In this document: positions 11,899 to 22,348 of the stretch, one piece after another | How positions within the stretch are numbered: the first letter of the stretch is position 1 | Layout: the number at the start of each line of letters is the position of its first letter | NCBI GenBank assembly: GCA_026545765.1 | Contig: CM048841.1 | Coordinates: forward strand, 97,917,352-97,981,351 | DNA length: 64,000 nt | Reading direction: 5' to 3' | From: Plantago major | Taxonomy: Eukaryota > Streptophyta > Magnoliopsida > Lamiales > Plantaginaceae | Translations under genes and position numbers: made by a program | The notes under the pieces: model-generated | What the model saw: the letters and a program-made list of their open reading frames with translations, nothing else | Databases searched by the model: none | Told to the model about the DNA's origin: nothing

Positions 11899-12136
11899 TT
11901 GTTAAAGGTGACTGCTCTACTGTTATTAAAGCTCTTAGCTCGCATATGGAACAAAGATCACTAGAAAGTGCTGTGTATGCTGAAGTGAAACAACTCTGCT
12001 CTTTTTTTTGTTGAAATTCATTTCCGACATATTCGACGGGAGGCCAATGGATTAGCTCATCGACTCTGTCACAACTTTGCATTAGATTCGTCGGGTTTTG
12101 GTGGTCTACCTTTCAAGTTTACTGAAGTTACTTAGC
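11899..12136 (+). pseudogene. LINE RNase H domain, second half
   Basis: Directly after the Copia target duplication the LINE RNase H domain resumes: EGDC-like start (GDCSTVIKAL), then a frame change at a T8 run near 12002, then FRHIRREANGLAHRL, the typical C-terminal RNase H helix of plant LINEs, to a stop at about 12134. The LINE 3' UTR and poly(A) follow. Confidence 0.85.
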
Positions 12137-12261
12137 ATATTGTCATGTTTACTGTTTTCCATTCCGTTGTACTGTACTGAGCTCTAGCTCCTTTTCCTGT
12201 TGGTTTAATATTACCTCTTTGTTTTCTCAAAAAAAAAAAAAAAAAAAGAAAAGATGCGGTG

Positions 12262-13854
12262 TATCGCAAAAGTTTGTATCGCTCGAATTGGTCGGAGGGC
12301 TTGATTGGGTTATAAAACGCTCATGGGTTGGTTAATGTTTCTAAATCGCAGTCGAGACTTTAGTTGTTAAAGTGCAGATTGCCCACAAATGTGGTGGTGA
12401 TGGCCTGATGGGTAGTCCATTTTTGGGGTGCGTTTTGGACAATCCAATTGCACATTTTATTACTGGTCTGGGATGGTTTAAGATTGCATTTGGGCCTGTG
12501 ACCCACTACCATGTTGTAAATGGTCTAGAAGACACTCAAAAGCCCCTTTCATTATTAGTGGGATTGCATTTGATGAAGAAATAAATATAACTGACTTCTA
12601 ACATCAAATTACATTACCGAGAAGATATGCTAATTAAACTAGCTGCATCACCTTCATTGTTGCACCAACCTTACCATCATAAATTACTTGACAAAAATCA
12701 CAGCCTAAAGGATAAGCAGAGGTTAAAGGTTTATAACGTCTATCCCCATGCGTGTATGGACTAACGGAATGTCATCTAGGTAAAATGTTTGGCCTCAAAA
12801 GTCAATGCACGTACCTTTCCACATAATTTTCTCATCCGTACACGTATATAAAGACTTTCTAATGAGACCCCCCATAAAAAACTGCTCTACCTTACATGAT
12901 TGGCCATGAAGTTCTTATTGATGTACCCGGAAAGAAATGTGCACGTGTGATATGAATAACGTTTCAATTCTTTTAAGTCTTTTTAAACTCTGGGATGTTA
13001 CATTCACCCATCTTAAACTGTGTGGCGTGTCGGTTTCCTCGTTGCGACTTGTCTAAACTGTTTTACCCCCACAAGCCAACACATGTACTTTGCCACTATC
13101 CCCCCCCCCCCCCCCCCCCCACTTGTTTGTGCACCTTGACAATTCCAAGCATTTTTGGCAATTGATCAATGAGATTTGAAAATATCGATCAGAGTGTGAT
13201 CAGTGCATGTCTAATCGTGTTTTAAAAGATTCAAAAGTCCACTGTCCACCATCGATTGAGGGTAGGATCTTGACACTTGTTAAAGAAGAGCAATTTCCAT
13301 TGCACTACATAAAAACTTAACATATGAAGAAAAACTTATGGCTCGTGGCTCGTGACACTTGTATGGAGTTTGGACACGATTGAACTTTCTATAATTGTAT
13401 TGTCTAGGTGTGAAGCTGAGCTACCTAGAGCGGTAATGACCGGTGAGAGAACCATTACGTTTTTCTATTGTGGGATTGTGTAACAGTACAAATTTCTTTA
13501 CAAATTAAAGTCATGTTGTATACTTTTCTTATTTATAAATTATTAGTATAAATTAATAGTATAATTTATAATTTTCTCAATGGGCAAGGCATCGAACAAT
13601 GTTTGAAGTTTTTAAGAGTCACTCTCTTTGAATTTACAATTTTTTTTAAGAATTGAATTAACAAATTCAAGAGTAATAAATTATACTCTCTATGTTTTGT
13701 TCTTAAGTTCTAATATTCCATTTTGTCCATGCCAATCTCAATTTATCATATATCACTTCATTCACCGCCTCTTATACTTTATCTCACTTTTTCACAAACT
13801 TTATTCGTCCTCTCATACTTTTATTCACATTTATCTATCCGTTTATCCATCTTT
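12262..13854. other. Intergenic, no gene seen
   Basis: AT-rich intergenic DNA between the LINE and the PUS1 gene. Short open frames here have no family resemblance. The only structure I see is a C21 run at 13100-13120. Confidence 0.6.
13100..13120. repeat. C21 homopolymer
   Basis: Twenty-one consecutive C. On the opposite strand it is a G21 run able to form G-quadruplexes; the true length may vary between molecules. Confidence 0.9.
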
Positions 13855-13968
13855 AGGCTATGTTCTCTTCATCTGCAACTCCATTCGGTTCAGATCAGTT
13901 CAGTTCATATTTACTTAGTTGAATTTTATACTACAGTTCAGTTCAGTTTAGTGCAGTTCAGTTCAGAC
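13855..13968. repeat. Foldback MITE family copy 1 (partial)
   Basis: The sequence AGGCTATGTTCTCTTCA followed by many GTTCAGTTCAG units resembles elements at 21260-21381 and 60046-60280. The right inverted end is not clear, so this copy seems truncated. It lies just upstream of the PUS1 start and may be in its promoter. Confidence 0.5.
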
Positions 13969-14094
13969 TAGTATTAAAATCTGTATCTAACCCGGGGGGA
14001 GTTGAGTTGGGTATTTCTTTTCCCTTCTAACAAAAATGAAAAAGAAACAAATTTAGGGTTTACCATTTCCCACCCACTCACTCCAATAACCACC

Positions 14095-16334
14095 ATGGAA
14101 ACGACGCCTGAAGAACCACCACCACCACCACCAGAGCAACAACAGCCAGACCCAAAACGCCAAAAGATGTCCACCACCACAACTTCCGACGACGAAAACG
14201 CCGCTAATTTCCCCCTCAAAATACCTCGCTACAAACGCCGCAAAGTCGCCATTTTCCTCGCCTACTGCGGCGTTGGCTATCAAGGTATGCAAAAGAATCC
14301 GGGAGCCAAAACCATCGAAGGCGACCTGGAAGAAGCACTCTTCTTCGCCGGAGCTGTTCCGGAAGACGAGCGTGGTCAGCACCGGAAGTTCGATTTTGCT
14401 CGATCTGCTCGTACTGATAAGGGCGTGAGTGCCGTTGGACAGGTCGTTTCCGGTAAGTTTTTCGTCGATCCGCCGGGTTTTGTTGAGCGGCTGAACTCGC
14501 ATTTGTCGCCTCAGATTCGGATTTTTGGGTACAAGCGGACTACGCCTTCGTTTAGCTCGAAGAAGTTCTGTGATCGGAGGAGGTATGTGTATTTGGTTCC
14601 GGTTTTCGCGCTTGATCCGTCGATTCATCGGAATAGGGAGAGTGTTGTGGCGAGTTTGGGGTCTGGTGAGGAGCTTGTTAAGTGTTTTGAGTGTTCGGAG
14701 AGGGGTCGGAAGGTTTTCGGTGTGATTGGGAATTCGAAAATCGGATCGAAAACTGTTGCTAGAAATGGAGGTGTTGAGAAAGTTGATTCGGGCATTTTGT
14801 CGAACAGTGCGGTGGCATTAGGAGATAAAATGTTGATAGATGCTTCGGAGAGTGGAAATGTTGATGGTGATGCGGAGAACGGGATTGTTTTGGAGAATGC
14901 AGCTGGGAATGATGAGAAATTCGAATTGGAAACTGTTACTGGCTTAGATGTTGAAGCTCAGGGAAATGGAGGTGTTGAGAGAGTTTTAGATGATGTTATT
15001 GTTTCAGTTGATTCAGGCATTTCGTCGAACAGTGTGGTGGCATTAGAAGAGAAAATATTGGTAGATTCTTCGGAGAGTAGAAATGTTGATGGTGATGCGG
15101 AGAATGCAGCTGGGAATGTTGGGAAAGTAGAGGAAACTAGAGGCGAAAGTGAAGAGGCTACTGGGAATGAGAAATCGGGAAGTGAGAAGTTTTGTTATGG
15201 AGATAAGGAGAAGGAGAGGTTTAATAGAGTACTTAAGTATTATGAAGGGACGCATAACTTTCATAATTTCACTACTAGAACGAAAGCTGAGGATCCTGCT
15301 GCTTTTAGATACATTCTTTCGTTTAATGCAGACACGGTAATTAATCTTGATGGAATTGATTTCATCAAATGCGAAGTTGTGGGCCAGAGCTTCATGCTTC
15401 ATCAGATTCGGAAAATGATCGGTCTTGCTATTGCAATCATGAGGAATTATGCTCCTGAGTCCTTGATTGAAACATCATTTGAGCCGTAAGTTTACGTTGT
15501 TTTAATTGTTATAGTTTTGTGTATTTTTTTTACGCAAAGAGCTTTTTTTTTTTTTCCTTCATGTTATTGACATTTATCTCATTATTCAGGAAAGTTAGGA
15601 TTACAGTGCCAATGGCACCTGAGGTAGGACTGTACCTGGACGAGTGCTTCTTCTCATCGTATAATAAGAAATGGGAAGGCAGCCACGAGGAGTTGTCCAT
15701 GAAAGCTTATGCTGAGGAAGCTGAGGAGTTCAAAATCAAGAACATTTACTCGCATATTGCCGCGACTGAGCACAAGGATGGTGCCATGGCTCTTTGGTTG
15801 CATTCTCTCAACTACCGAAACTACCCTGATTTACAATATCCTAATAACGTTCTGAAGCCTGCTGATAACATTCAGAATGCTGGTGATAATTTTACAAACT
15901 CTGAAGTGCAGCACGATGATTCTGTTAGCAAGGCAGAGGATGCTGCCGATAACATTCAGAACTCCGTTGATGATTGTACTGGCTCTGAAGTGAAGCATGA
16001 TGATATTGTTAACAAGGCGGAAATCTCTGCTGATAACTGTCCCATCACCGAAGTGAAGCATGATGATGTCGTTAAGAGCGCAGAGGACAATGCTGATGGT
16101 TGTACCATCATAGAAGTTAAGCATGATAATGTTGTTAACATGGTGGAAAACTCTGCTGATAACAGTACCATCACTGAAGTGAAGCATGATGGTGTTAACA
16201 CGGTGGAGAACTCTGCTGATAACGGTACCATCACTGAAGTGAAGCATGATGGTGTTAACACGGTGGATAACTCTGCTGATAACGGTACCATCACTGAAGT
16301 GAAGCATGATGATACAGTTAACATGGTGGAGTAA
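14095..16334 (+). CDS. PUS1: PUS1-type tRNA pseudouridine synthase (TruA family)
   Basis: Two exons: 14095-15485 and 15590-16334 (711 residues); the CC|G junction keeps phase. TruA-family enzymes isomerise uridine to pseudouridine in tRNA; eukaryotic Pus1 also modifies other RNAs. Seen here: a basic, Pro-rich N terminus, the start of the catalytic fold (KVAIFLAYCGVGYQGMQ, residues 50-66), the catalytic block ARTDKGVSA with Asp108, the RRYVYLVP strand (162-169), HNFT (390-393) and GQSFMLHQIRKMIG (430-443). Between about 215 and 365 there is a long acidic insertion that is itself a duplicated segment. The C terminus beyond about 545 is a run of 20-residue repeats. The start at 14095 has good context (ACCATGG); an in-frame ATG at 14002 would add 31 residues. 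A strong GTAAGT overlaps the stop, so a further intron and different C terminus are possible. Confidence 0.9.
15850..16330 (+). repeat. Coding minisatellite, 60-63 bp units
   Basis: Tandem in-frame repeats encode about eight units like NSADNGTITEVKHDGVNTVE. The last three (16141-16320) have a period of exactly 60 bp and are nearly identical, so they look recent; earlier units are 60-63 bp and more diverged. The array forms the whole C-terminal tail of the PUS1-like protein. Confidence 0.9.
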
Positions 16335-17564
16335 GTTAACTTGCACTCATTTTTCTCTTTTTAAATCTATAGAATGTCATTTGATCTTGAATCCTTGTAC
16401 TTGATATTGAGTTGACAAGACCTTGCAAATTTATACTGTACGAGAAACTTATTCATATATGGATATATAATCTCATATTCTTCGTGGTCCTTTTAAGTGT
16501 ATCGGAAAGTACTACAGGAAATCATGTCTTGTATTAGAAGTTAAACTTGGAGCTCTAATGGAGAGACTGGGATCTGATAAAAGCATACAGTTTGCTGCTT
16601 TCTGGCTATGCCTGTATGTAATGCAGATGCTAATGTGTGCATGTAGTTTTCTGCTTAATCTACATTACCACAAGGTTATCATATCAAATGCATCTCCACT
16701 GCGAATCGATGATTGATGGGAGGTGTCTTGTTATGAGTTCTTGCCACTCGATCAGTTTAGGTTTTAACCTGCTGTTCTGGCTGCTAGTTGTGTGGATGCT
16801 GATGTCCATCAGTTTTTAGCAAGACCCAGTACCAGGTCTATGTCTATGATTTATTCATAATAATTTCAAAGTTAACAATCTTTTGATGGGTTACCCATTC
16901 AAAAATATCTCCGTAAGTGAGAACAAAATACATGAGAAATAATATATATTGACCTGTGGGGTTAGCATATCATACATGTATCATCACGAGAAACCATACA
17001 CGTAAAAAAGGTCATATTTTGATTATTAATTGTCGGGTTTGCATTAGTTCATAATCTATGTTAATCAAATGTGATGATCTATTTAATACTCCCCCGTCAC
17101 AAATTCAACTTTCTACATTATATTTTTAGACGTCAAATTTTAGTCCCTGAAATGAAAAACCATGTCATACTTTACTCATATATTTCATACTTTATTCATA
17201 TTTTACAAACTTTTGTGAGAGACTGTCTTCCGGAAAGATCATGTCAACACATTTAATTACAAACATCATACATTTAAGTTCAAACATTATGTGTATAATA
17301 TACTTGCATTATAATTGAAGTACATGTAATTTCAAATTTGTATACGGCCCGTGAAAAGTCCAATTCGAAACCCGGGGCGGGGAGAGAGTACTTGTGAGTC
17401 GATGCTTAACACTTCACAACGACATTGATGTTAAACAAACTCAACACCACAAAGATCACTAATTTATCCCCAAAAATAAGAGTACATTCTCATTTTCTTC
17501 AACTATTCCAATCCAAACAATAATTTCGCACCACAAAATCAAACAAGCAAACAAACACCCAAAA
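16335..17564. other. Gene-free stretch between PUS1 and F-box genes
   Basis: The first 500 bases are probably 3' UTR or downstream intron/UTR of the PUS1 gene. A Stowaway-like terminus (TA CTCCCCCGTCACAAATTC) begins near 17090, but I could not find a matching right end. The last 150 bases are the likely promoter and 5' UTR of the F-box gene (A-rich leader with CAAACAAACACC before the ATG). No coding region seen. Confidence 0.5.
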
Positions 17565-18731
17565 ATGTCAACGACCACCGTTGACTGGTCGGACCTTCCG
17601 CCGGAGCTCCTCCACACAATCGCTGCAAACCTCCACTCCCTCGCCGACTACATCCGCTACCGCACCGTCTGCCGGAGCTGGCGCACCGCAGCCTCCACAC
17701 CCCCGCGCGAATTCCCCTGGCTCATGCTCCCGATCGCCACCGACCTCCACAAGCGCGCCTTCTTCAACCCCCTCACCAAGCTCCTCCACCGCCTCACCGC
17801 CACCGAAGCTTCTCGAAACCACCGGATCGCCGGTTCCTCACACGGCTGGCTCGTCCTGATCGACGAATCGCCGTCCGTTTTCCTGACAAATCCTCTCACA
17901 CGCGCCAAAATCGCCCTCCCGATGCTGTCGTCCTTTCCGATCGTGTCGAAGTTCGATTTCTACAGCATCGGGCGGGAGTACACGCTCCGATCGCCGGAGA
18001 ATGGTGTCTACTACTGTAGTCTGAAGGAGATGCGTGATTCGTTTGTTAAGAAGGTGATTGTTTCGCAGAGTCCGTACAATGAGGCTAGTTTCGTTGCGTT
18101 TGCGATTCTGAATCGGCACGGTGAGGTGGCTTATTGTAGAAACGGAGATGACTCGTGGAGGATTGTGGCTCAGGTGAGGTCGTATAGTGAGGATGTGATT
18201 TGCTTTAATGGCGTGTTTTATGCTGTTGATAAGTTTGGTTCGATTGCTATTTGTGATGTCACTGATGTGAATGGTTGTGAAACTCCGAAGGTGAGGTTTA
18301 TCAATGTTGAGCAGCAGATTGGTGGAGATATGCAGTATTTGGTGGATGGGATGGGTGAATTGCTGCTCGTTTCGCGGTATTTGGAGTTTGACATTGATAT
18401 TGAGCATTATGTTGAAGTGTGTAAGACGGTGAGGTTTTGCGTGTATAGGCTGGATGTGAGTGAGAGGAGATGGGAGAGGGTTAGCAGCTTGGGTGATAAG
18501 GTGTTGTTTATCGGGGAGAATTCTTCGTTTGCGTTGTTGGCTAGTGATTATGCAGGGTGTGAAGGGAACAGGATATATTATACTGATGACTATTCTGGTG
18601 GAAATTATGATGGAATTGCTGGTGATCATGATGTTGGTGTTTATAGCTTGGTGGATGGTACTAGTGTAGCTTTGCCTTGTTACCCTCGCAATTGTCACCG
18701 TCCTATTTGGATCACTCCAACTTTATGCTGA
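17565..18731 (+). CDS. F-box protein with DUF295 (KIB-type) C-terminal domain
   Basis: Single exon, 388 residues, ATG at 17565 in an A-rich leader. F-box proteins bind SKP1 and bring targets to an SCF ubiquitin ligase. The F-box is at residues 7-45 (WSDLPPELLHTIAANL, then RTVCRSWR). The rest is a predicted beta-propeller of the DUF295/KIB1-4 group: GSSHGWLVLID near residue 90, LTRAKIALP, and a C-terminal block with LLLVSR, FCVYRLD, W..VSSLGDKVLFIGENSSFAL and GNRIYYTDD. This matches the usual length and order for plant F-box/DUF295 proteins. The first 400 bp are very GC-rich and the later part is not, a 5' GC gradient. The target protein cannot be predicted. Next gene downstream is convergent. 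Confidence 0.9.
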   Translation: MSTTTVDWSDLPPELLHTIAANLHSLADYIRYRTVCRSWRTAASTPPREFPWLMLPIATDLHKRAFFNPLTKLLHRLTATEASRNHRIAGSSHGWLVLIDESPSVFLTNPLTRAKIALPMLSSFPIVSKFDFYSIGREYTLRSPENGVYYCSLKEMRDSFVKKVIVSQSPYNEASFVAFAILNRHGEVAYCRNGDDSWRIVAQVRSYSEDVICFNGVFYAVDKFGSIAICDVTDVNGCETPKVRFINVEQQIGGDMQYLVDGMGELLLVSRYLEFDIDIEHYVEVCKTVRFCVYRLDVSERRWERVSSLGDKVLFIGENSSFALLASDYAGCEGNRIYYTDDYSGGNYDGIAGDHDVGVYSLVDGTSVALPCYPRNCHRPIWITPTLC

Positions 18732-20402
18732 ATATGTAAGTTCGATATTGTCTCTTGAATATGTTATAGGCTGATTCGGTTGCATACTCTTTTTTTTTTT
18801 CTTTTCTTTTTGAAACGGCAAAAATTTATTACTCAATTGAAAATGATGTTTACATGAGCATAAGAGATGCTCCGTAATACATGTTCCAAACCATTACAAA
18901 AATAGCTATACATTAGCTAGCAACCAAACAAAACAGGCCCATAATTCCTTCATTGTCTTGAATACATTGCATACTGTTTGTTGAATGAATGCGTATTGCA
19001 CATTGCTGTTTGATTACATTGGCCATTATGGTACTTGCTTCTGAATACTCAGCATGCTTCCCTAAAGCTATATTTATATCATGCTGTGTCCATGGTTTTA
19101 TAAACAATTTTTTCGCTGAATGGGAACTTTGCCAAGGTGATGTATCCATTCCTTGTGTTTTGAACTCGATATAGCATACATTTTTCTCAGTTCTCGTGAA
19201 TGAATATTGGTTATGCCTATCAGGTTGCTTATATATAGTTGTCTATTTATAACTAGAAAGTAACCTTCTTGCCTTGTATCTTGTCATTAGGTATACAAAT
19301 TACCAAATATGGAATCGCTTCCACCAGAATCACTTCCACCAGAATGTGATTCTATAAGTTAGTCAAGAACACTAGATTTGATGCTCTGACAATTTCATTC
19401 TGTTTTCTTTCACTTCTATTAAGAACAATGACTAATGTATAGGTCCATAGGCTTGCCAAGGGAGCAGGAGAAGTTGAATGCCATAAGAAACTGATGGCTC
19501 AAGTCCTAGAAGTGTGTATAATGTATATAGCATATAATGTGAGAAACGAGCTTCACTAAGATTTCTTTGGAATGCATAGTGACGCTCCAAGTGTGTTAAT
19601 GTCGACCATTGTAGCTAAACTTCAGGCCAGGGAGACAAGAAATGTTGCATCAGATTTGCTTGAGCCAGTGGAAAGCCAACGGAGATCATTTGTTCAAGCT
19701 TTTTCGAGTATATAACATATTATGATATGTGCTTTGGTAGCTTGGCAGCTCTCCTAGTGTAAATATTTGCTGCCATGTGCACCTTTAAAGGGCCGGTAGC
19801 AACAGAGGATGTCGAACGTGATTGCTCGACTATGTTAAAGTTCTTTGAGTGTAAGGTGTAAATAGTGAATAATGTGAAGAAGAAACCAACTTGAGAATAT
19901 TTCATAAATTCAGTGTAAATTGTTGTATAATGGAAAACTGTTCTTTATGCGTGTGATTCAACTTTTCGGTACATCAGTTCTTTATGTCCTTAGCATATCT
20001 AGAAACGGAAGACTAGAAATCATGCTAATTTTGAAACAGGTGACACAAATCATTGCTTAACCATTTGCTTTCTGTATATACAATATCCTGAAATTGACAG
20101 AAACAGGAACAAGAAACCCAGCTTTCACTTCGATAATGCTGGAGACACTAACCAAACAACAAGCACCATTAAAGCTAAAACCAAACTTAGGCTCCCAAAG
20201 AAACGAAAAAGGCCCATCCAAGACTTATGCCTCCATGTTCCCCTGCTTTTTTTTGTCCTATAACAATTTCAAAATGCTTCACTACCACACCTTGCACTTT
20301 AGCAATGTTCCTTTCAAACACCACAGCTAAACAACATAAACTTTCTACAGAAATCCCAGTACGTTGATACTACTAAAAACAGTACTCAAAACAGATACCG
20401 GA
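18732..20402. other. Intergenic between convergent F-box and CRAL-TRIO genes
   Basis: The left part is likely 3' UTR of the F-box gene and the right part 3' flank of the CRAL-TRIO gene. A T10 run followed by C-rich sequence at 18789-18810 could mark an old retro-insertion in minus orientation, but I find no coding domain. The open frames here look random. Confidence 0.45.
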
Positions 20403-20562
20403 TATACTAGCGACGCATCTCATGGAATAGGTAGAAACCGAAATTTACAGCTCCATGCCCTACACCAGGATGATCATATACTAGGCGATGCATCTCATGG
20501 AATAGGTAGAAACCGAACCATCGAAAGTTTCAGCTCCATGTCCTACACTAGGATGATCACTC
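20403..20562 (-). repeat. Tandem duplication of the CRAL-TRIO gene 3' end
   Basis: Two adjacent copies, period about 76 bp, share GCATCTCATGGAATAGGTAG (starting 20414 and 20490) and CAGCTCCATG..CTACAC.AGGATGATCA. The right copy is the final coding stretch of the gene; the left copy lies beyond the stop, in the 3' UTR, and lacks about 8 bp. Confidence 0.9.
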
Positions 20563-22348
20563 TCTAGCCCATAATCAACAGTTGGCCTGTACTCCATTTC
20601 TTCATCAAACTCGTAGACAAAGTCCGGTATCTTAATCTGGTTACGCCTTACGTTATCCCACAGAAATTCCAGCCTGTTTACGTACCTCAGCTTGCAATAC
20701 AGCCTGTTACAATAAAAAATCATCAAATAATCCGTGTAAGTAATCAATTTTCTCGAATTTGTCATTTGCAACTGGACCCAACCATTGTATACTACTAGCT
20801 CACGTTTCAAATAAGTTGTTCACTTTACATTTCGACACTTAGAATAAGGTAAGGATCATGGATAATCTGGTCAATACGTGATGATCTTACTCCTATCCAA
20901 TTGGAAAGATGCAAGTGTAATTAAATATTTAGTCTCCTTTTTCAATTAGTAAATACTCCATTCAAACAAAGATAGCAACTCCCAGCAATTATAAAATAAT
21001 TAGTCACACGATAAAGCAATGGCATACCGCATATGATTACGCGGAATCTCTGGCGGATTTTAGTTAAAAGAATATTGATGATATCGATTATTTTTAGGAG
21101 TATAATAAGATAGAGATAAAGATAAACGTACCAAGTCAAATAACCGAGTATTAGATCAATTATAATGTGATTTATCTCAATATAACAAATGTGGTACCAA
21201 TTTAATAAGTTTGACAAATTACAACTCATCCCATCTTTTTTACACAGTCCAACCTTTTAAGGCTCGGTTCTCTGTTCTTTTCAACAGAAATTTACTGAAC
21301 TGAATTGTAGTATAAAATATAACTAATCATAACTGAACTGAATGTAACTGAATGGTTTTAAGTTGAAAATAACAGAGCCTAAATCCACTTTCACTTTTTT
21401 AAATTTTGAAAATAAATTGACAAGCATATTAACAGGATAATGATTAGAAATCACTTTAATCACAAGTTATTTAAAAGGTTCTGCTCATTTTAAGCCAAGT
21501 GAATAAGCTAGTTGCAAAATTTTGATTCCAGATAGAAACAAGCTAAAAATGGAAAAGCATCTAGAACAGGATAAAAGGAATATTCTCTGTATCCATTTGA
21601 CGCAATCACTTTTCACGGAATTTGTTCCAAGCTAACCACATGAATTCCCCTTAATACCCTCTCAATCCCCACAATATCACCAAAACCAACCACTAAACGA
21701 CAAAATACGCGGCGAGTGGTTAACGAAATTACCCGGCGGCGCCACCGGAGAAGAGAAACCGGCCGAAGGTGGCGAGAAACAGCCTGGACTGAATTCCAGG
21801 GTGGAGGAAGTAAAAAGACTGCAAATTGTCCCGAACATTCACCGGAATCGACTCGTAGATCAGCTTCAGAGCAGAAATTCCAGGGAAATTCTCAGTCCTG
21901 TTCACATCCGTGTGCACGTACACGACGGAGAACGCCTTTCCGTTCAGATTCGGATAAATCTCCTCCTCCAAGTACCTTCTCACTCCTTCCACGCTCACAA
22001 GCCTTGCTGTTGCACAGAAACAAAATCAAAATTCAATTTCACAGAGAACAACTTAGCTTCCAAGTTAAACACACACACACAGAATCAGAATTCAATTTCA
22101 CAGAAATCAAAATCAGCTTCCAATTACACACACAGAATAAGAATTAAATTACACAGGAATCGAAATAAGCATCCAAGTTTAAAATCAGAAATCGGGTTTG
22201 TACCAGGAAAGAGCTTGCCGATGACGAGGAGGATGGGGTGGCCACGCTTGTCACGGCCTTGGATTTTGAAGAGTTGGAGCTTTTTGATGAGGGTGGATTG
22301 CTCCGATGGTGATAGATCGGAAGAGGGAAGTGGTGTGGAATTCGCCAT
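20481..22348 (-). CDS. Divergent CRAL-TRIO (Sec14-like) domain protein
   Basis: Three exons on the minus strand: 22348-22204, 22006-21733 and 20703-20481; junction phases agree, giving 213 residues. The sequence reads like a short divergent CRAL-TRIO domain protein (the type found alone in plants and at the C terminus of GDAP2-like proteins). Key stretches are KIQGRDKRGHPILLVIGKLFPA (about residues 28-49), the EEIYPNLNGKAFSVVYVHTD strand, LIYESIPVNVRDNLQSFYFLHPG and, in exon 3, the CKLRYVNRLEFLW block, which corresponds to the K..YV..L.EL segment of the family. CRAL-TRIO domains bind small lipids; here the ligand is unknown. An ATG 90 bp upstream in frame (22438) is possible, but the chosen one has better context. 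The C terminus lies in a local tandem duplication. Confidence 0.8.
21260..21381. mobile_element. Foldback MITE family copy 2, in intron 2 of the CRAL-TRIO gene
   Basis: Inverted ends AAGGCTCGGTTCTCTGTTCTTTTCAAC (left, in parts) and GTTGAAAATAACAGAGCCT (right) enclose a core with CTGAACTGAA repeats and TATAAAATATAA. About 122 bp. It is the most complete copy of this family in the window. Confidence 0.7.

Larger units (their letters stand above)
2404..12252 (+). mobile_element. 5'-truncated L1-type LINE, split by a Copia element
   Basis: A non-LTR retrotransposon on the plus strand ends in a poly(A) tract (12230-12252). It is bordered by a perfect 9-bp target-site duplication GATGCGGTG (2395-2403 and 12253-12261). 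Without the nested Copia element (5156-11893 plus its 5-bp duplication) it is about 3.1 kb. ORF1 and the endonuclease are missing, so it was truncated at the 5' end on insertion, as is usual for LINEs. The remaining open frame has reverse transcriptase, zf-RVT and RNase H regions with stops, frameshifts and an internal deletion, so it cannot move by itself. Confidence 0.9.

Noticed and set aside
15831-16346. Minus-strand open frames of 122 and 171 residues
   Set aside because: They are shadows of the repeated C-terminal part of the PUS1-like gene.
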